Below the pieces are notes generated by a model. The model made no database searches. It saw only the letters and a list, made by a program, of their open reading frames with translations, and had not been told where the DNA came from. Shown here in pieces: positions 10,201 to 25,200 of a stretch of DNA of 64,000 bases; the first letter of the stretch is position 1, and the number at the start of each line of letters is the position of its first letter. The position numbers and the translations under genes were made by a program. Origin of the DNA: Aurelia coerulea (lineage: Eukaryota > Cnidaria > Scyphozoa > Semaeostomeae > Ulmaridae); the NCBI GenBank assembly GCA_039566865.1, contig CM076943.1:19750501-19814500 (forward strand), read 5' to 3'.

Positions 10201-13200
10201 TTTTGTTTTTATCATAGAAAATATGTTTACAGGAAAGAAATCCTCGAGATTCCTTTAAAACCGAAGAGAAAATGGCTGGGTATAAGTTGGGTAAGGGATG
10301 CCTTCTGAGCCAAAGTAAAGGATGTTTCTTCAAAAATTTTCTTCGTGCTCCGATTTATGGGATAACTGTCACAAAACTATCAAAGTTCCCTTGTTGCTAA
10401 TGGCAAGCATGATATTGGGAGATGCATTTTAAGCCAAAGTAAAGGATGTTTCTTCGAACTTTTTCTTCGTGCTCCGATTTATGGGATAACTTTTCACAAA
10501 ACAATCAAGGTTTCCTCGCTGCTAATGGCAAGCATGATATAGGGAGATGCATTCTAAGCCAAAATAAAGGGTGTGACCCCAAACAATTTTCATGCCTCCC
10601 TCTTAATTTACCCTGGCCACGCCGCTAATTGATTCCATATGAGCAAGCTTGCATGCCTAAAAACGTGGTTATTCTGTGAAGCTTTGACTGGATCCGTTTC
10701 GATTGTTGGGAAAACATTATGTCTGTTATAGTGTATTTTCGTTAAACTTAGAGTTTGGCACCAAGTTTGAGCAAATCTGATAAGTGGTTGCTGATTTATT
10801 GAGAAAGAAAGTCAAAATCAGTGGTTGTTTTTAAACCAGATAATTTTATTTCCGTACTCAACCTTATAACTTGAATTTTAGCATCAAATGGACTTAAACT
10901 TTGCAGTTGTGTCAGGAAACACATCTAGGAGTAATGAATGATCACATAACTCAAGGATATTGACCAGGCAGCCTGCTGAACGCAATTTTCTTGGTTTAAA
11001 ACAACTTTATCACTTTTGAGAAGCAAAATACCTGATGGACTCATGTCATGGCCTGCAGCACTTGTGTTCCACATCACCATTACTAGCAACCCTAGCTATA
11101 TTCAATAATCTTGGTTATCACAAAATCCAGTTCATGACTTTCTGTTTCACTTGTGAACGTCAGAAAACCGGGCTAGGGTTTGTTTTTTCAATCGATTTCT
11201 TTGATTTTAACATAATGGAAAATAATGAATGCTCTGGTTTTGAGGCAGCCAATGATTTTGACTTTCTTGCTCCATAAATCATCAGCTACTTATCAGATTT
11301 ATTCAAATTTGGTGTCAGACTTTAAGTTAAAGTCTCTTCTATTAAAAATCTTAAGAATGGAAAAATTGGATTTATGGCTACTCCGCACAGCCACTCAAAC
11401 AGCGCACATGTTCTTTAGGACACATTGTACTGTGAGAGATTTTGAATTTATTTTGTGCAAATCTGACTGAACATTCTTTGTTTTATAGACATTGCTGGAA
11501 GCATTTAGCATCTCATTGGAAAATCAAGTAGTAAAGGTATGTACTGTGCTTTAGTTCTATTTGGAAATGTCATCCTGAAACTGGAAAAAAGACATTTATA
11601 CTGGGTCCCTTCCAAAAACGGAAACTGGTATGGTCAGGCATAGCAGTGAATATTTAGCTTCTTGGATAGATAACTCAGTTTCAGTTTCATGTTTTAAAAT
11701 TCCACTGCATACAATTCCATAAACACAAACTAGACAGATGTTCTTAAAGTCTTTAAAGGACTTGAGTCCATATAAATAGCTGAGTGTTAACACTATCCTG
11801 ACTTTTTGCTGACAAACCACTGATGACCCTTTGTCCTCGCACAATAGTGCTAAATTCATTAGCAGTGGAGACCAAATGCTTCTTAATTTTCATCCAAATG
11901 CGAGCTGCAATATCAATTTCTTTGCTATATATCAACGACAGTAAAGTCCTTAAAGGGTTTTTTGCCTGGTTAAACGCTTGCATTTGTAAAGAGCAGGACA
12001 ATCCAAGAAATGTCCCATTCAAATCGATGTCCCATGGACAGTGGATAGCCAAAGAAGCAATGCTGTGTTTTAGTGTTTTCTTTGTTCTATTTATACCGGG
12101 TGCACCAAAATACATTATGCACTTTTGGCAGGCCACAATAAATCGTATATTGGACCGATTTTGAAGATTCATGACTTAATCTTTAGCAAAAAGTCTGAAT
12201 TAGATCTTAGGATTTTTTTGCAATTTTTTTCGTTTTCATTTTTGAGAGCTAGTTTTCTAAAGAATTGACATGAATGGACAAAGAGAAGAATTTTGCGTGG
12301 TGATTTGGGATCTAGAAATCGATTAATTTTATCGATCAATTAATCGATTTCTAAATCTCAAATCACCATGAAAAAATCCTTCTCTTTGTCCATTCATGTC
12401 GAGTCTTTAGAAAATTTGATCAACGTTGTTTGATCGTTTTCAGTGTTTTCGAAAACGAAAATGTTAAGAAACTCGCCTCGCTTCTAGCTCTAAAAACTGA
12501 GAAAAAAATTTGCAAACAATCCTACAATCTAATTCAGGCTTTTTGCTAAAGATTAAGTCAGGAATCTTCAAAATCGGCCTAGTGTGCGATTTATTGTGGC
12601 CCGCCAAACGTGTATAGTTTATTTTGGCGCACCTGGTAGAGAAGCCTATTCACCATTGCACACTCTCTTAAAACATGATGTAAAATGTAAGGTTAAATAG
12701 ACAGAATTAAAGTAGCTTAGCTATGGACTGGGGCAATCTAAATATAGAACCTATTATGTTAAATGAGCTCTAATTGCTATAAACAATAAAAATATACGTA
12801 GTACATGTCCGCCTTAATTCTATATTTTGATTAGGTCTCTATATCTCTGTTCATTTAATTTGATATGACTAATTTAATGTCAAATTTGTGGCTAAGGACA
12901 CCTAGAAGGAACTGTATGACCTTTCAGGCCAGACAGTCTCCAAGTCTTTCCTTCGAAATTTTCTTTTGTGTTTTGTCTACGAGAAATAGTCTTGTTTTTA
13001 TGTCATGTAACCACATGTATCAACTTCTTGATCTTTTTTCAGCTGAGAAATGCAAGAGGAAATCTCATACCAATCAATGGCCAGTTAACTGAAAACTCAC
13101 CAAAAAAGTTAGTTTTCTTGCACTACTTTATCTTTTATCATTACAATATATCTATATGTTGTTGCAGTATGCCTCATTATAATGAGCGAACATTTTCGTA

Positions 13201-16200
13201 TCGTGTGAAAATTCGCAAATACGAAAGTTCATGGTATTTTGTAATTTGCGAAAAATAAAAAAACATTCAGTAAAAAGGTTCTTCGTATCTTTTCAATGGC
13301 TTAAATGCTTGACAATAAGAAACACTCTTTCAACACCATAAACTGGAAGGAATTTGCGTTCTTAGGCATTGGATACTTTTTCAAAAATTGCATGGTACTT
13401 TGTAATTTGCGAAAAATCAACAAACATTCGGTAAAAATGCTCTACGTTATTTTTCCCATAGCTTCTATGCTTTATACTGAATATGAAACACTCTTTGAGC
13501 ATCATAAACTGGAAGGAATTTGCGTTCTCAGGCATTGGATATTTTTCGAAATTGCATGGTATTTTGTAATTTGCAAGAAATCGACAAACAGTCACGAAAC
13601 AGGCTCAGAGTTATCTGTTGAATGGCTTAAAACATTCTTTTGAACAACATAAACTCAAATGAATTTGTGTTTGTGGGCTATTTGGATATTGTTCGCAAAG
13701 TAAGAAAAGTTAATGGTATTTTGTAATTTGCGAAAAATCAACAACCTTTCCGTAATCAAAGGACCTTAGAAGTGACTCACGGGCTTAATGATTTTTATTG
13801 TGAAATTTTCCAAATTATGCCATGAGAATGCAAAGGAAGATCAGTGCAATTTTATTGCACCTTCCTCGAAATATGAGTAAATATGCTGTAATGTTACGTT
13901 ACAGAATGCAGTCTGAGGAAGCAACCATCAAAAATTGGCGTGCAGGAAATGTTTAGTCTTTGCTTGAAGATTTTTCAGTGGAGAACAAACAATCTAATTA
14001 AACACACAAGCAATCAAATTAATCACGAAATACAGGTTTTTTTTATTATAAGAAACTTGGATCAGCACTTAGTACTAAAAGTTTCTTAATTTCGCATGAA
14101 AATTTCGGTGTTTTAGTAGTAAAAGTTTCTTAATTAGTTTCTATTTTTTTGGGCCTAAAATTGCGGTATTGTTCGAAGCGAGCCTTCTTGAAAGGGCTTC
14201 CATTTTGCATTGACATTGTCATCAAGAAGAAGCCATGCACATCAAGGCAAAAATTTACCAATTTTGCAGTTAAAAGTCAAGAAAAGACGAAGGCACCTTT
14301 GTTAGAGAGACATAGAATAAGAGAGACATACAGATATAACGTTTTAGAGTTTCTTAACTGTTCTTGAGCGTAGTACTAGAGTTTCTTAAATTTTGGTCAC
14401 CGTAGTACTAGTTTCTTATAAACCAGTTTCTTATAAAACAAGACGTGTAATCCGTTTTCAGCATGATTAAACAGTGCTATTGTTAATAAGGAACTCTTTT
14501 CAAGAATTCAACTAAGAACTAAACCAGTAAGAACCTCGACTGAGAACTTGGATATTGCTCAAGAAACTTGTTTATTTTGTCTGAGAAGGTAATTCGCATA
14601 CTGGCGCTGTATTCTGGTAAAACTCACGAAATGCTTGGGAAGTTACCTATCAATGAATACAACGAACATTTAAGAAGGATGCGGAGAAACTGCAAAAACC
14701 TTTGGTACCCATGATCTGCTAATTTCAACTGTTTACTGAAAGCTAAAAGAGGCTTTTAGTACTGGGTGGGAAAATTTATTGTTGTTCTACTTGACTGATC
14801 AGCTGCCTAAAAGTTCTTAGAAAACTAACAATAATCTTGAAAAATGCTAACAAAGAGGTTTTTGAAATAATTTTGATGGGAACGTCATTGAGCTAATTAC
14901 TGCACTCAAAGAGTTCATTTTGTTGGAGAAGTTTCCCTTAGCAACCAATCTCATTCTGTGAAATGATGCATCAACATCAACACAGGCGAGCAAGGTGGCT
15001 GCCATGCCACACACATTATATTTTCCAATCTCGGCCTGTTCTCAGGTGCAGTCCCTCTATTTTCCAGAAGTTTATTATTCACAATTTAGCGCAAAACCTC
15101 AAGATCAATGTGCTTTGCACAAGTCAACTTAGAGGTCTAGTCCGAACAAAACATTGAATTCAGACTTTTGCTGAACAAATTAAAAGTCTAGGCCTACTTT
15201 TGAAGCAAAATCGGCTATGATTCAAATAAAATGCACAGAAAGTTAAAAAATGCAAGGATTGAATTGAAAATTGATTTTAAGCAGCTACGAAAAAGTAAGT
15301 TGATAAACTTCTTGATCAAAGATGAGAGACGTACCTTTCTCCAGCATTTTGAGCGCGCAGGCTCCGCGACCATGATTCGTTCTTTCCGTAGAGTGGCCGC
15401 GCGTGCTCAAACCGCTGGAGCGTTTGACCTTTGAGATGTCATACACCTCAGGAGGGCCTCCGCTGAACGACAAGCTTTGACCTCGCGTTGTTGCAAGGCT
15501 TGATGTGGACTTCATCACGTCCTTCACCCCATGACATAAAAGATTTTGTAAACAGGAAAATGCCCACCACCCCTATGACTTCACTACCGTGAGTCAAAAA
15601 GGCTCTTCGTTATCTTTCCCATGGCTTGAATGCTTTATACTGAATAAGAAACACTCTTTTAAACACCAATAAGCTCAAATGAATTTGTGTTTGTGGGCTA
15701 CGTGGATATTTTTCGCAAAATACAAAAAGGTCATCGTATTTCGTAATTTGCGAAAATTTCCAATTGGCCTACACTAAAAATTCTTTGAGTTAATGGTGTT
15801 TAAAGAGTGTTTCTTATTCAGTTTAAGGCATTTTAGCTATTGCAAATATATGAAGAGCCCTGTTACTGAATGCTTGTTGATTTTTCTCCAATTACAAAAT
15901 ACTACTAACTTTTTGTTCTTTGCAATTTTTCGCATGATGTGAAAATTTTCACAAATAAAACAGTAAGCCTTGCAGTATTTACAAGCATATTCTTAACAAA
16001 ATACGCATGTCAGCACCGTAACTCCGAAGGTTGAAAATTTTCTGAGAGCTTCCTGAAAATGCGATTTTGATAGAGTTGATATTTTAGCAAGTACAATATA
16101 AATTATATCTATTTAGGAGAAAGTTTTCATGCTGAACTTAGAGCAGCAACTTCAGTCTCCCACCGTTTGAACAGTGGAATTTGAAATCTAGAGATGTTGG

Positions 16201-19200
16201 TTTAGCGTTTGCATATGATTACTTAGCCTACTGGTATGAATTCTAGAGAATCAACGGATGTAGAAGTTGCAGGCGTTATTTTAACCATATTGAAATCGAA
16301 GAAGTTTACTGGTTCTCAAACGAAGAGGCAAAGGCATACATGTGTCGATTTCTCTGTCCTATTCATAGATAGCTTCACTTACCTCCGTTTATTGCCTTTA
16401 AGGAAGAATTTGTATTTGTTTTTCAGAGCTTATTGTCTAGAGGTTTGCAAGCAGTACAGTGCTGGTATGTTATACGTGATTTTCATCGGCGTACTTTTAG
16501 CATTTTGTCCCTGACTATCCTTTTTTGCGACTGGCTTTCTCTTTTAGAATGTCAGCCTCTTGTAAGCTCAAAGAAAAAACTGTTATTTTATCCACACTTG
16601 TAGGCTAAGGAACCTTATGTAGGATCGAGAACCGTTTCAAAACAATTCATGATACTACGCAGATTCAAAAATCGTAAATTGCAGCTTGAACAAGATTGAT
16701 GAGGGCATCTAAAGATATCTCAAATGAAAGGGTCATGCTAATGATTAATTAAAACTAACTCCCATTAATGGGCCCAAACTGCGGGGGCTTCGCTGCCCCT
16801 CAGATATATTTCAACCTTTTTGTAAATCTTTCCTCATAATCATCGGACAAACACAAGGTTGCATAAGGTGGAGTTGGAAGGAAAACCTGCATTTTCCCCG
16901 CAAAACTAGTCCCCTCGTCCATGTTGGAAAAAGCTTTCCAGATGCATCTGCAAAAGAATGAAGATCCAACATGAAAAATGTGAAAGAGGCGGGTGGGTGG
17001 GAGATTTAATTTGCAACCACTCCGCATGAGTGTGCAAAGTTTACTAAGTTCTCATATCAAACGCAGTTTTATACCGCATAGAAGAAACCATGCCACATGC
17101 ACCACTATCAATGAACACATAGGCGATAAAACACATGACATCTCCAGAGAGTTAAAACCTATGATACTTCAAATCGCCTGGGGCGTATATCTGTAATAAA
17201 AATGAACTGCATGTTCGTTGCTCTAACTCCGATTAGAATTTCATTCTAATCTGCATTCTCATCATATCTAATATTATATAATATAATGTAATGTGGTATA
17301 ATATAATATGACATAATATAATATAATGTAATATAATATAAATATAACACAAAATAACATAATGTGATGTAATATAATATCAGATATTACGTTTTACTTG
17401 GTTCTAGAAGAGGAAAATTTTGCCAAATTCAAACCAAATTCAAAAAGAATTACGATAACAAAGTGACTGTTTCTTAATGGTAAGTTATAGTAAGTCGCAA
17501 TTTCAATTCAATGGTTAGGTTCCACTTTCAACAATAAACTGTAAGCGTCCCTAACTATTGATAGCACCAGAGAAACTGGCATTCTCGAAAATTTTATGCC
17601 CTCCTTTGCTAATTGTCTGACACCTTTTTTGCCTGGCAAAAACTACAACGAAACCTTTTTGCCTGGCGCAACATCAACATCTTTTAGATTGCTTTCAAAG
17701 ATTTGAAGTTTTTAGCGCACTTGGTATGTCCATGTTGTTTCCTCTTATGGTTTGTTTTTTCTTATATCAAGTAAAACTAAACCAAATATGCGATACATAC
17801 TGGTCTATCTAAAGTGAAAAAAGACATACAGTCACCTAGTTCCTACTTCGGATTGGACTTACAAATTGAAACACATAATTTCTAAAAAGAAAGTAACAAA
17901 CAATCAAAGCAAACTGGCTGCTGTATCTCGCTTTGCTTGCTGTCATTTGTTGTAGCCTGAGTTTGAAATTGTTACCGCGCTTTGACATTTATGGGTGTTT
18001 TTAATATTATTGCTTTGATATTCAGGGAGCAGTGGCCTTTCAAATGGGGATTCGTTTTTTTCTATTCACCCGGTATTAAGAGCTGTACATAGATAACTTC
18101 TATGAGCTCTACGTGATCTTTTTTTAATTTTTGGCCACCCCTTAGCATAGTACCAAGATAATATTGGTATAATGAATGCTTAGAGAGTAAATCTTTTATA
18201 AAGCCAGATATTCTGCAAAATGACCAAGAAATTTTCAAGGAATTAACTAAATTAATTGTGGACAGGAAAGTCTTCAAAGAATTAGATTCTGGATTACCGA
18301 ACTGTGCCAAACTCGCCAATGTTGTCCTGTCCGATAAATCCTCGTCTCATTAAAGGTAATATTACAAATCTTTAAAGCTAAATATCTATATACACTACAC
18401 CTCTAGAACCAAACTCATTATCAATCTTTAATGGAAGATACCGTGAAAGCACTATTAAGCCCATGGGGGGCTTAGTTAATTTTGGACACTCCAGAGAGGG
18501 GGAAGGGGCTTAAAAGAGAGAGTGCTTATTAGAGATGGAGGGCTTATTCACAAAATCAAATGACAGTGATACATATGATAGCTTTTTAGTTCTTTTACAC
18601 CATATTTTGCGGATTTAACATACAATTTTACGAGTAAAATACATAAATTCGACACTGCTTTATCTTATTTAGCTCAATTAATGGAAAATCTTTGGTAACC
18701 TCTGGAAACTGATATAAATGGGGGCGGGGGCTTAAGAAAGAGGCTGCTTATTCAAGATTTTGGCTCATAGGGAAAGGGCTCATTAGTTTTCTCTTTATAT
18801 TTACTCGCATATACTCTCTAACGTACTTGATTTTTGTTTATTTAGTGAAGCCAAGACCCAGAACTGTCAGTGTCCCAACATATGAACAGTTACTGCGAAG
18901 GAGGTTGCAGAACGTTAATCAAAGGGTATGTCTTATCTTTTATTGGACAGTTGTATTTTCCTTTTTTTGAATTAATGAGAATTTCCGTGAATTGAAATAG
19001 TCGCTAACTATAGATATCGTTGCTGTTACATATCAGTGACCAGTTTTCATCCGACTGAACTGCATCAAACATTTTGCAGACGTTAATTCTTGGGACCAGG
19101 GAGTAATAGGTCCCTCAGAGCTTCCTAGCACACTTTTAAATATAAAGTGATTTGCGTTTTCTTAACGCTAACCAACATCAGTGTTCTCTCGTCATCAGAG

Positions 19201-22200
19201 CCTAAGCTTGGGCTGTTAGTGCATTGGCCAAATTTTCACTCAGTTTATCCCCCTAAATATTGCCAATTGGGGGTTACAAGAAACAAGCCATATTTTTTCC
19301 ACAGACCAATGCACTAAATGTCCCTGCCAATGATCCATGCTAGACTCACGAAATAGTCCCAGTTATCGCAACAGCAACAGCAATGACAACAACAACAACA
19401 ATATATATGTTTGCTCAAACTGGGACTTATGGACTTTCACATAAAAAAGTGGGACGAAAATAAACAATGGGCGCACAGATTTTTCTATTCCCTTTAAAAC
19501 GAGGTTGATGGCCTCTTTTCGGTAGTTGGAGAATTTCAGGAGCTGTGGCGTTTTGGCGTGCACTATTGCTAGATGAAGATTGCCTTCAAAATGAGGAAAT
19601 TCTTGTTGAAACTGAAAGGTTTGTTAATTCTTAGATTAAAGAAACATTCATGCGAATACTTGTGGCTTTTGTTCATTGCTAACGTCACTCAAAACTTGAA
19701 TTTTGAGGCGTTTTATTATCTGACGATTGAGCTGACAATTTAGGCCCACCGCCATTACTCGCCTTTTCGTACAGCGTTGCTATGGTTTCCATATCGGACA
19801 TGAAATCGAGGGAAACAATTTCGTCCCAATTTTCAATGTGAAAGTCCATGAGTCGTAGTTATAGCGTCCATCAGCCTATCAATAGCAATAACTACGAACT
19901 TGCAATCAGTGTAGATCCATGCCTCCGGAAGAGACAATCGATCATCAGCATGAAAAGATTTTACCAAAATAGAGAGGGTGCGTTGGAAAAGCGAAAATCA
20001 GCCACCAGCCACTATCGATGATTACCGGAGATGTTTGCATTCTCAATGTTGAAATCCAAATGCGAGAAAATGCTAGTTTGCAAATTCATTTATGCTATTT
20101 CAAGACGCACGCTAACTCGTATCCAGAAAACAATCAGAAATTCCCTAAACAATATTGCACCTAATTTTGCAAGGCCACTTTGATCATTCAGTGCTTTCCA
20201 AATAACACGGAGCACAGCAGCGGTGTTATCTTGCAGGTACCCAGGCGTAGCATAAGTTCCAAATCTTTAAAAAGGCTGGTGTAAAATTCAGTTAATTATT
20301 TCTTTGATTTGAATGACTTCAAAGAAACTTCAGCTATTTCTCTATAATTATACCGTTGGACTTTTCTTAAATCTTCAATATTTTCAGAATTAGAGTGTTT
20401 TTCTACTTGTTCAAGAATTCAAGAAAAATTTTCAAAAAAACTTAAAACCATCGTAATTTCTAAACTGTTTGAAGCAACATGAAATAGTTTCGAAGAAAAC
20501 CATAGTTCATGGATGTCTACAATATGGTATCAAGCAAAAGTCTGTCACTCATCTGGTTTATGATTTAGAAATTTAATGACGTCACATCCTCAAATGAGTT
20601 GAAATGTAAGATACGCTGTAATTTTGAAAAATATTCAAAACTTTTGAAAAGTCCAACGGTAGAATTAAAGATAGGTGACTAAAGTTTCATTCACCATCAC
20701 AGAATTTTACACCCACCTTTTTACGCCGAGTTAAAGATTTGGAAGCTATGCTCTTATCCCCCTAAATATTGCCAATTGGGGGTTACAAGAAACAAGCCAT
20801 TTTTCCACGAACCAATGCACTAAATGTCCATGCCAATGTTCCTTGCCTCTGGAAGAGACAATCGAACATCAGCATGAAAACTTCAAAAGATTTGACCAAA
20901 CTAGAGGAGGGTAGATGGGAAAAGCAAATATCAGCCACCAGCCACTATCGATGATTACTGGAGATATTGGAATTCTCATTGTTGAAATCAAAATGCGAGA
21001 AAATGCTAATTTGCAAATGCATTTATACGATTTTAAGACGCACGCTAATGTGTATCCAGGAAACAATCCGAAGTTCCTTAAACATTATTGCACCTAATTT
21101 TGCAAGGCCGCAAGGGACTTTGATCATTCAGTGCTTTCCAGATAACACTCTAAGGCACGGAGCACAGCAGCGGTGTTATCTTGCAGGCACCCAGGCGTAC
21201 AGTAACTGATTGCCGTTCCTTTTAGAGAGCAATGTCACGACCTCTTTGCCCGAATTAACTGTGATGTAAAATTGCATTTTAATCCCTATATATCCATGCA
21301 TTTATATTTTCCTTTTATTATTCTCGCTCTCCTCAGTTCCTTTGGCAGAAAACCAACAGAAGTCGAATGTCTGGTCCAATATTTCATTCACCATCTGCCT
21401 CTTAGCTTAGCATTCAGTCTATGCAGAATTCTATCCAGCCTATTATTTATTGTATCATACTGATTGTTTTCAATTTCTTCCTTTAGCTTCTCAAACTAGA
21501 GCAAACTGTGCCAAAGTTGCCAGAGATAAGAAATGAGATCATAGACAAGGTAAATAGTGTTTCTTCTCAGAAATATGCCCTTGTGATTCGGTTTCCATAC
21601 AGCTATGTGCTCTATGAAATGCGATACGTTCATGCCTTTTTGCATTGTATGTAATGACAGTTATTGGTAGGATATTGTAGAAGACGTGCCGAAATTGATA
21701 GAATAATATGATTTAAAGTGAATCACCTAAGCTGTGAGGGGCCCATCTATAAATAGGGCGAAGAAAAGCGTAAACACTCCATCGTTTTCCTTGGCTTTTC
21801 TTTCTTTCGCCACGCACTGGATTGTCAAATGCAAGAGGTATGCAGGTGCGAAATCTTGGAACAACATTCCTACCGTGATCAAACAGGCATATTCTTCAGT
21901 TAACTTTCGTCGTCAAGTTAAACTGCATTTGTTTTCCATCAACTACCAGTCGTAAGATTTTAGTGTTTTCAAATGATGTCTTTCCGCAATTTGATTCTTG
22001 GCATATTTTTCCAATATAAACTATGTTTTTTAAACTAAGAGGGTGCTCTCTCCTTGATTAGTCTATCCATTGAGAGAGCTCCTCCTATAAGAAATTTCCT
22101 ACATGCAAATCCTCCCTCATCTTCTTGTATTGTGTTCGTTAATTGTATTTCATTAATATTTTAAGTCTTTTCGTAGTTTAATTTTGAGTATATTTTGTAT

Positions 22201-25200
22201 TTTTTTGTGAGATTTGTATGTAGAGGAATTTTAAAATTAAAGGAACTGAACTGAACTGAACTGAACTGAACTGAAATGAACTGAACTGAACTGAACTGAA
22301 CTGAAAAGGCTATTTATATACCTATGAGATCTGATCTTTTAACTCAGGTTATTCGCTTTAAGATATCTTCACCCAACTTTCAAAAATGCATCAGTTTCAT
22401 CAGGCTTGCGAGTATAATCATCTGTGTGTGATTCTGGATCACGAAAAACTGAATTATTTGCACTATTTTCAAAATGATCTTGATTTCAAGTATGTAAAAG
22501 GATTTAAGCGTTTTTAAAAAAAGAACCTTGCATAGAAGAAAGAACCAGCACGTAGTTCAAGAACCAACAAAAAACTATTTTTTTTCTATGAATATTTTCT
22601 TCTTTGCTGGATTTTAACATATTCAATCATCTTTTAACTTACTAATTAATTTGTAATTTATTAATTCATTCGTTTATTCACTTTTTCATTTATGTATCTA
22701 CAGTATATCCCCCCACATAAGAACCTACAAAAATAGGAACCTGGAGGCTTTTCCCCTAAATTATGCACCTTGTGATAAAGAACCGGTTTCAGTTTGATGA
22801 AGGATATGTTCTTATTGCAGAGGTAGCAAAGTTGATTTTGTATTGTCATTATGAAGCTCATTTTTGTCCCAGTTAAAGTTTGAATCTCCCTCCCCTGCTG
22901 TTTGTAAGCTTAGAATTGGTTATTTGGTACATATAACTTTGCCATAAACAAATTACAGGGCTTAACATCTTTGGTGAAGATTCTAAAACAGCCTACGTAA
23001 GGCACTCTTCAAATTAATATCTTTATACCTTGAAAAATTAGCCTTGGTTCCTTTAAAATAAGAACCTATTTCAACCTGGCTCTGGACTTGCCCAAGTCGT
23101 GGCTCTCAAAAGTAGGTTCTTATTTACTGTATTCATTAGATTTTGTTTCTTTCATTCACACAAGCTACTGGTTTATTCATAGCATAGTATCATGTATTTT
23201 CCGTTAACAAGGACAGATTTTGTTGAAACCTGAATTCAAAGCGATTAGTGATTCAGACAAAATATATTCTCTCAGCCAGTAATTCAAAACAAGCAATGCC
23301 GCAAAAGCTTCTGTGAAACCCAGGTAGCTAGCGCGCTCGTTGTGCATCGCAGAAATGGTTCTTAGGAGCAAACACGAGCATATATCGAAAGAAGAAGGAT
23401 ATATCTAAACATCCACCTCGGGCATTTTATTTGTCTGCTTCAGAAGCCAATTGGGAGGCGATTCATTACTGCTCAGCTTCTGAACCAAAGAAATACAATG
23501 CCCGAGGTAGATGTTTAGATATATCCTTCTTCTTTCGATATATGCTCATGTTTGCTCTTAGCAACCATTTCTGGAATGCACAACGAGCGCGCTAGCTACC
23601 TGGGTTTCAGGACAACTTTTGCGGCTTTGTTTCCCTTTGTTTATTTTAAATTACTGGTTGAAAGAATTTCCTTTTTTTGCAATCGCTAATCGCTTTGAAT
23701 TCAGTTGCCAACAGAAGTAGCTCATGCAATTGTCTTACAAAATCTGTCCTTGTTTCCGTTCACAAGTGATACTGGTTGATCTAATTTATCTTTCTATTCA
23801 TTTAGTTATTTATCACTGCTTCTATCTTTTAATTAATTTTATATTAACTTATCATCATTCATCCTACCATTATTCATTCATTTATTTGTTCATTATCCGA
23901 GAAACGAATGAACTGCCATATTTTGAAACTGGTTTCTCGGGGGTTAGTTACAGCTTAAAGGCAGTCTATCACGTATCTGATTGGCTGCAACAGAGTCAGA
24001 GCTCAACGCAACGGATTTCTTTGTCGATCTGTGTATTTGAAACAAAGGAGAGCTGATTGTTATCACTTTCTACGGTCGTAGAAAGTCATCGGGATCAGCA
24101 GCCATTCAATTCTCCTATTCTTTGTATTGTCATTATCACCGAATCAAAATGCGTGATAGACTGCCTTTAAAGTGATCAAGCAACATCTCAAAAGACAGCC
24201 AAACCCTTCAGCTACATGCTGATACCTTGTTTGTGTTCATAGCATTTACTTTCTAGAAGCTACGCATGATCTACTGATGTAGGTCGTGAAGTTTTTTTTA
24301 ACCAGGTAGTTAGCCTGTTGTTTGGAATTGATACAACGGAGGGGAGAGGTAAAGCGTCTAATGTGATCTCAGCCAACAAATTTGATGTTATTAATAGAGC
24401 AAAGGTGATCAGATTGATAGTCTGAAAGATCCATTTATGTGGTTGAAAATGTTAGAAATACAGAAATAGAATAGATTAACGAAGAAAGAAATACAGTACT
24501 GGGTGCCCTAAAACTTGAACACAAGCGTGATAAAATCTAATATCAAAAGTCGTAACCGAATGTTTCAAAATAAGGAATAATTTTGAGACAGAAGTTTTCC
24601 CCGCAGCAGTCAATCGGTGATTTTTGGTAAAAATTCGATGCTTTTTGAATGAAATAATTCAGATTCTGGACTTTAATGATAGTCTCTCTCAATTTAGACT
24701 TCACGTAAAAATTCCCGGCTAATAACAACTATTGCAGTGGTTGGCATGCGTAATTTTGCGTTATCGCAAATCTCAAGTAATATCTAATTTGAGACAGGCC
24801 GTAGATTCCAATATTCCAATAGACAATTTCGCTAAAGATGACGTCAGGGAATTTTTACCATGACTCTTTGCGTCTCATGGTAAAATCACCAATTCAATTA
24901 ATCGAAATTCTTTCAGACACATAGGAGCATGCTACAAGAATTCCATGACGCAATTGTTGGCATATTTTTCATTTGGGGGGAAAAGAGGAAGCATGTTAGA
25001 AGGACAAGGACAGATTTTGTAAGACAATAGCATGAGCAGCTTTTGATTGACACCTCATTTCAAAGCGATTAGCGATCGCAGTCAAAGGAAATCTTCTCAA
25101 CCAGTAATTCAAAACAAGTAATCCGCAAAAGTTTCTCTGAAACCTAGGTAGCTACTTTGCTCGTTGTGCATTCCAGAAATTGTTTTTAAAAGCAAACATG

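Noticed and set aside
11753..12172. Opposing frames of 139 and 113 codons
   Set aside because: Both run into the terminal repeat of the MITE at 12096, lack splice signals and mirror each other; no family is recognised.
20869..21097. Overlapping frames on both strands within repeat R
   Set aside because: The corresponding frames in the first copy of R are broken, and no motif is visible.
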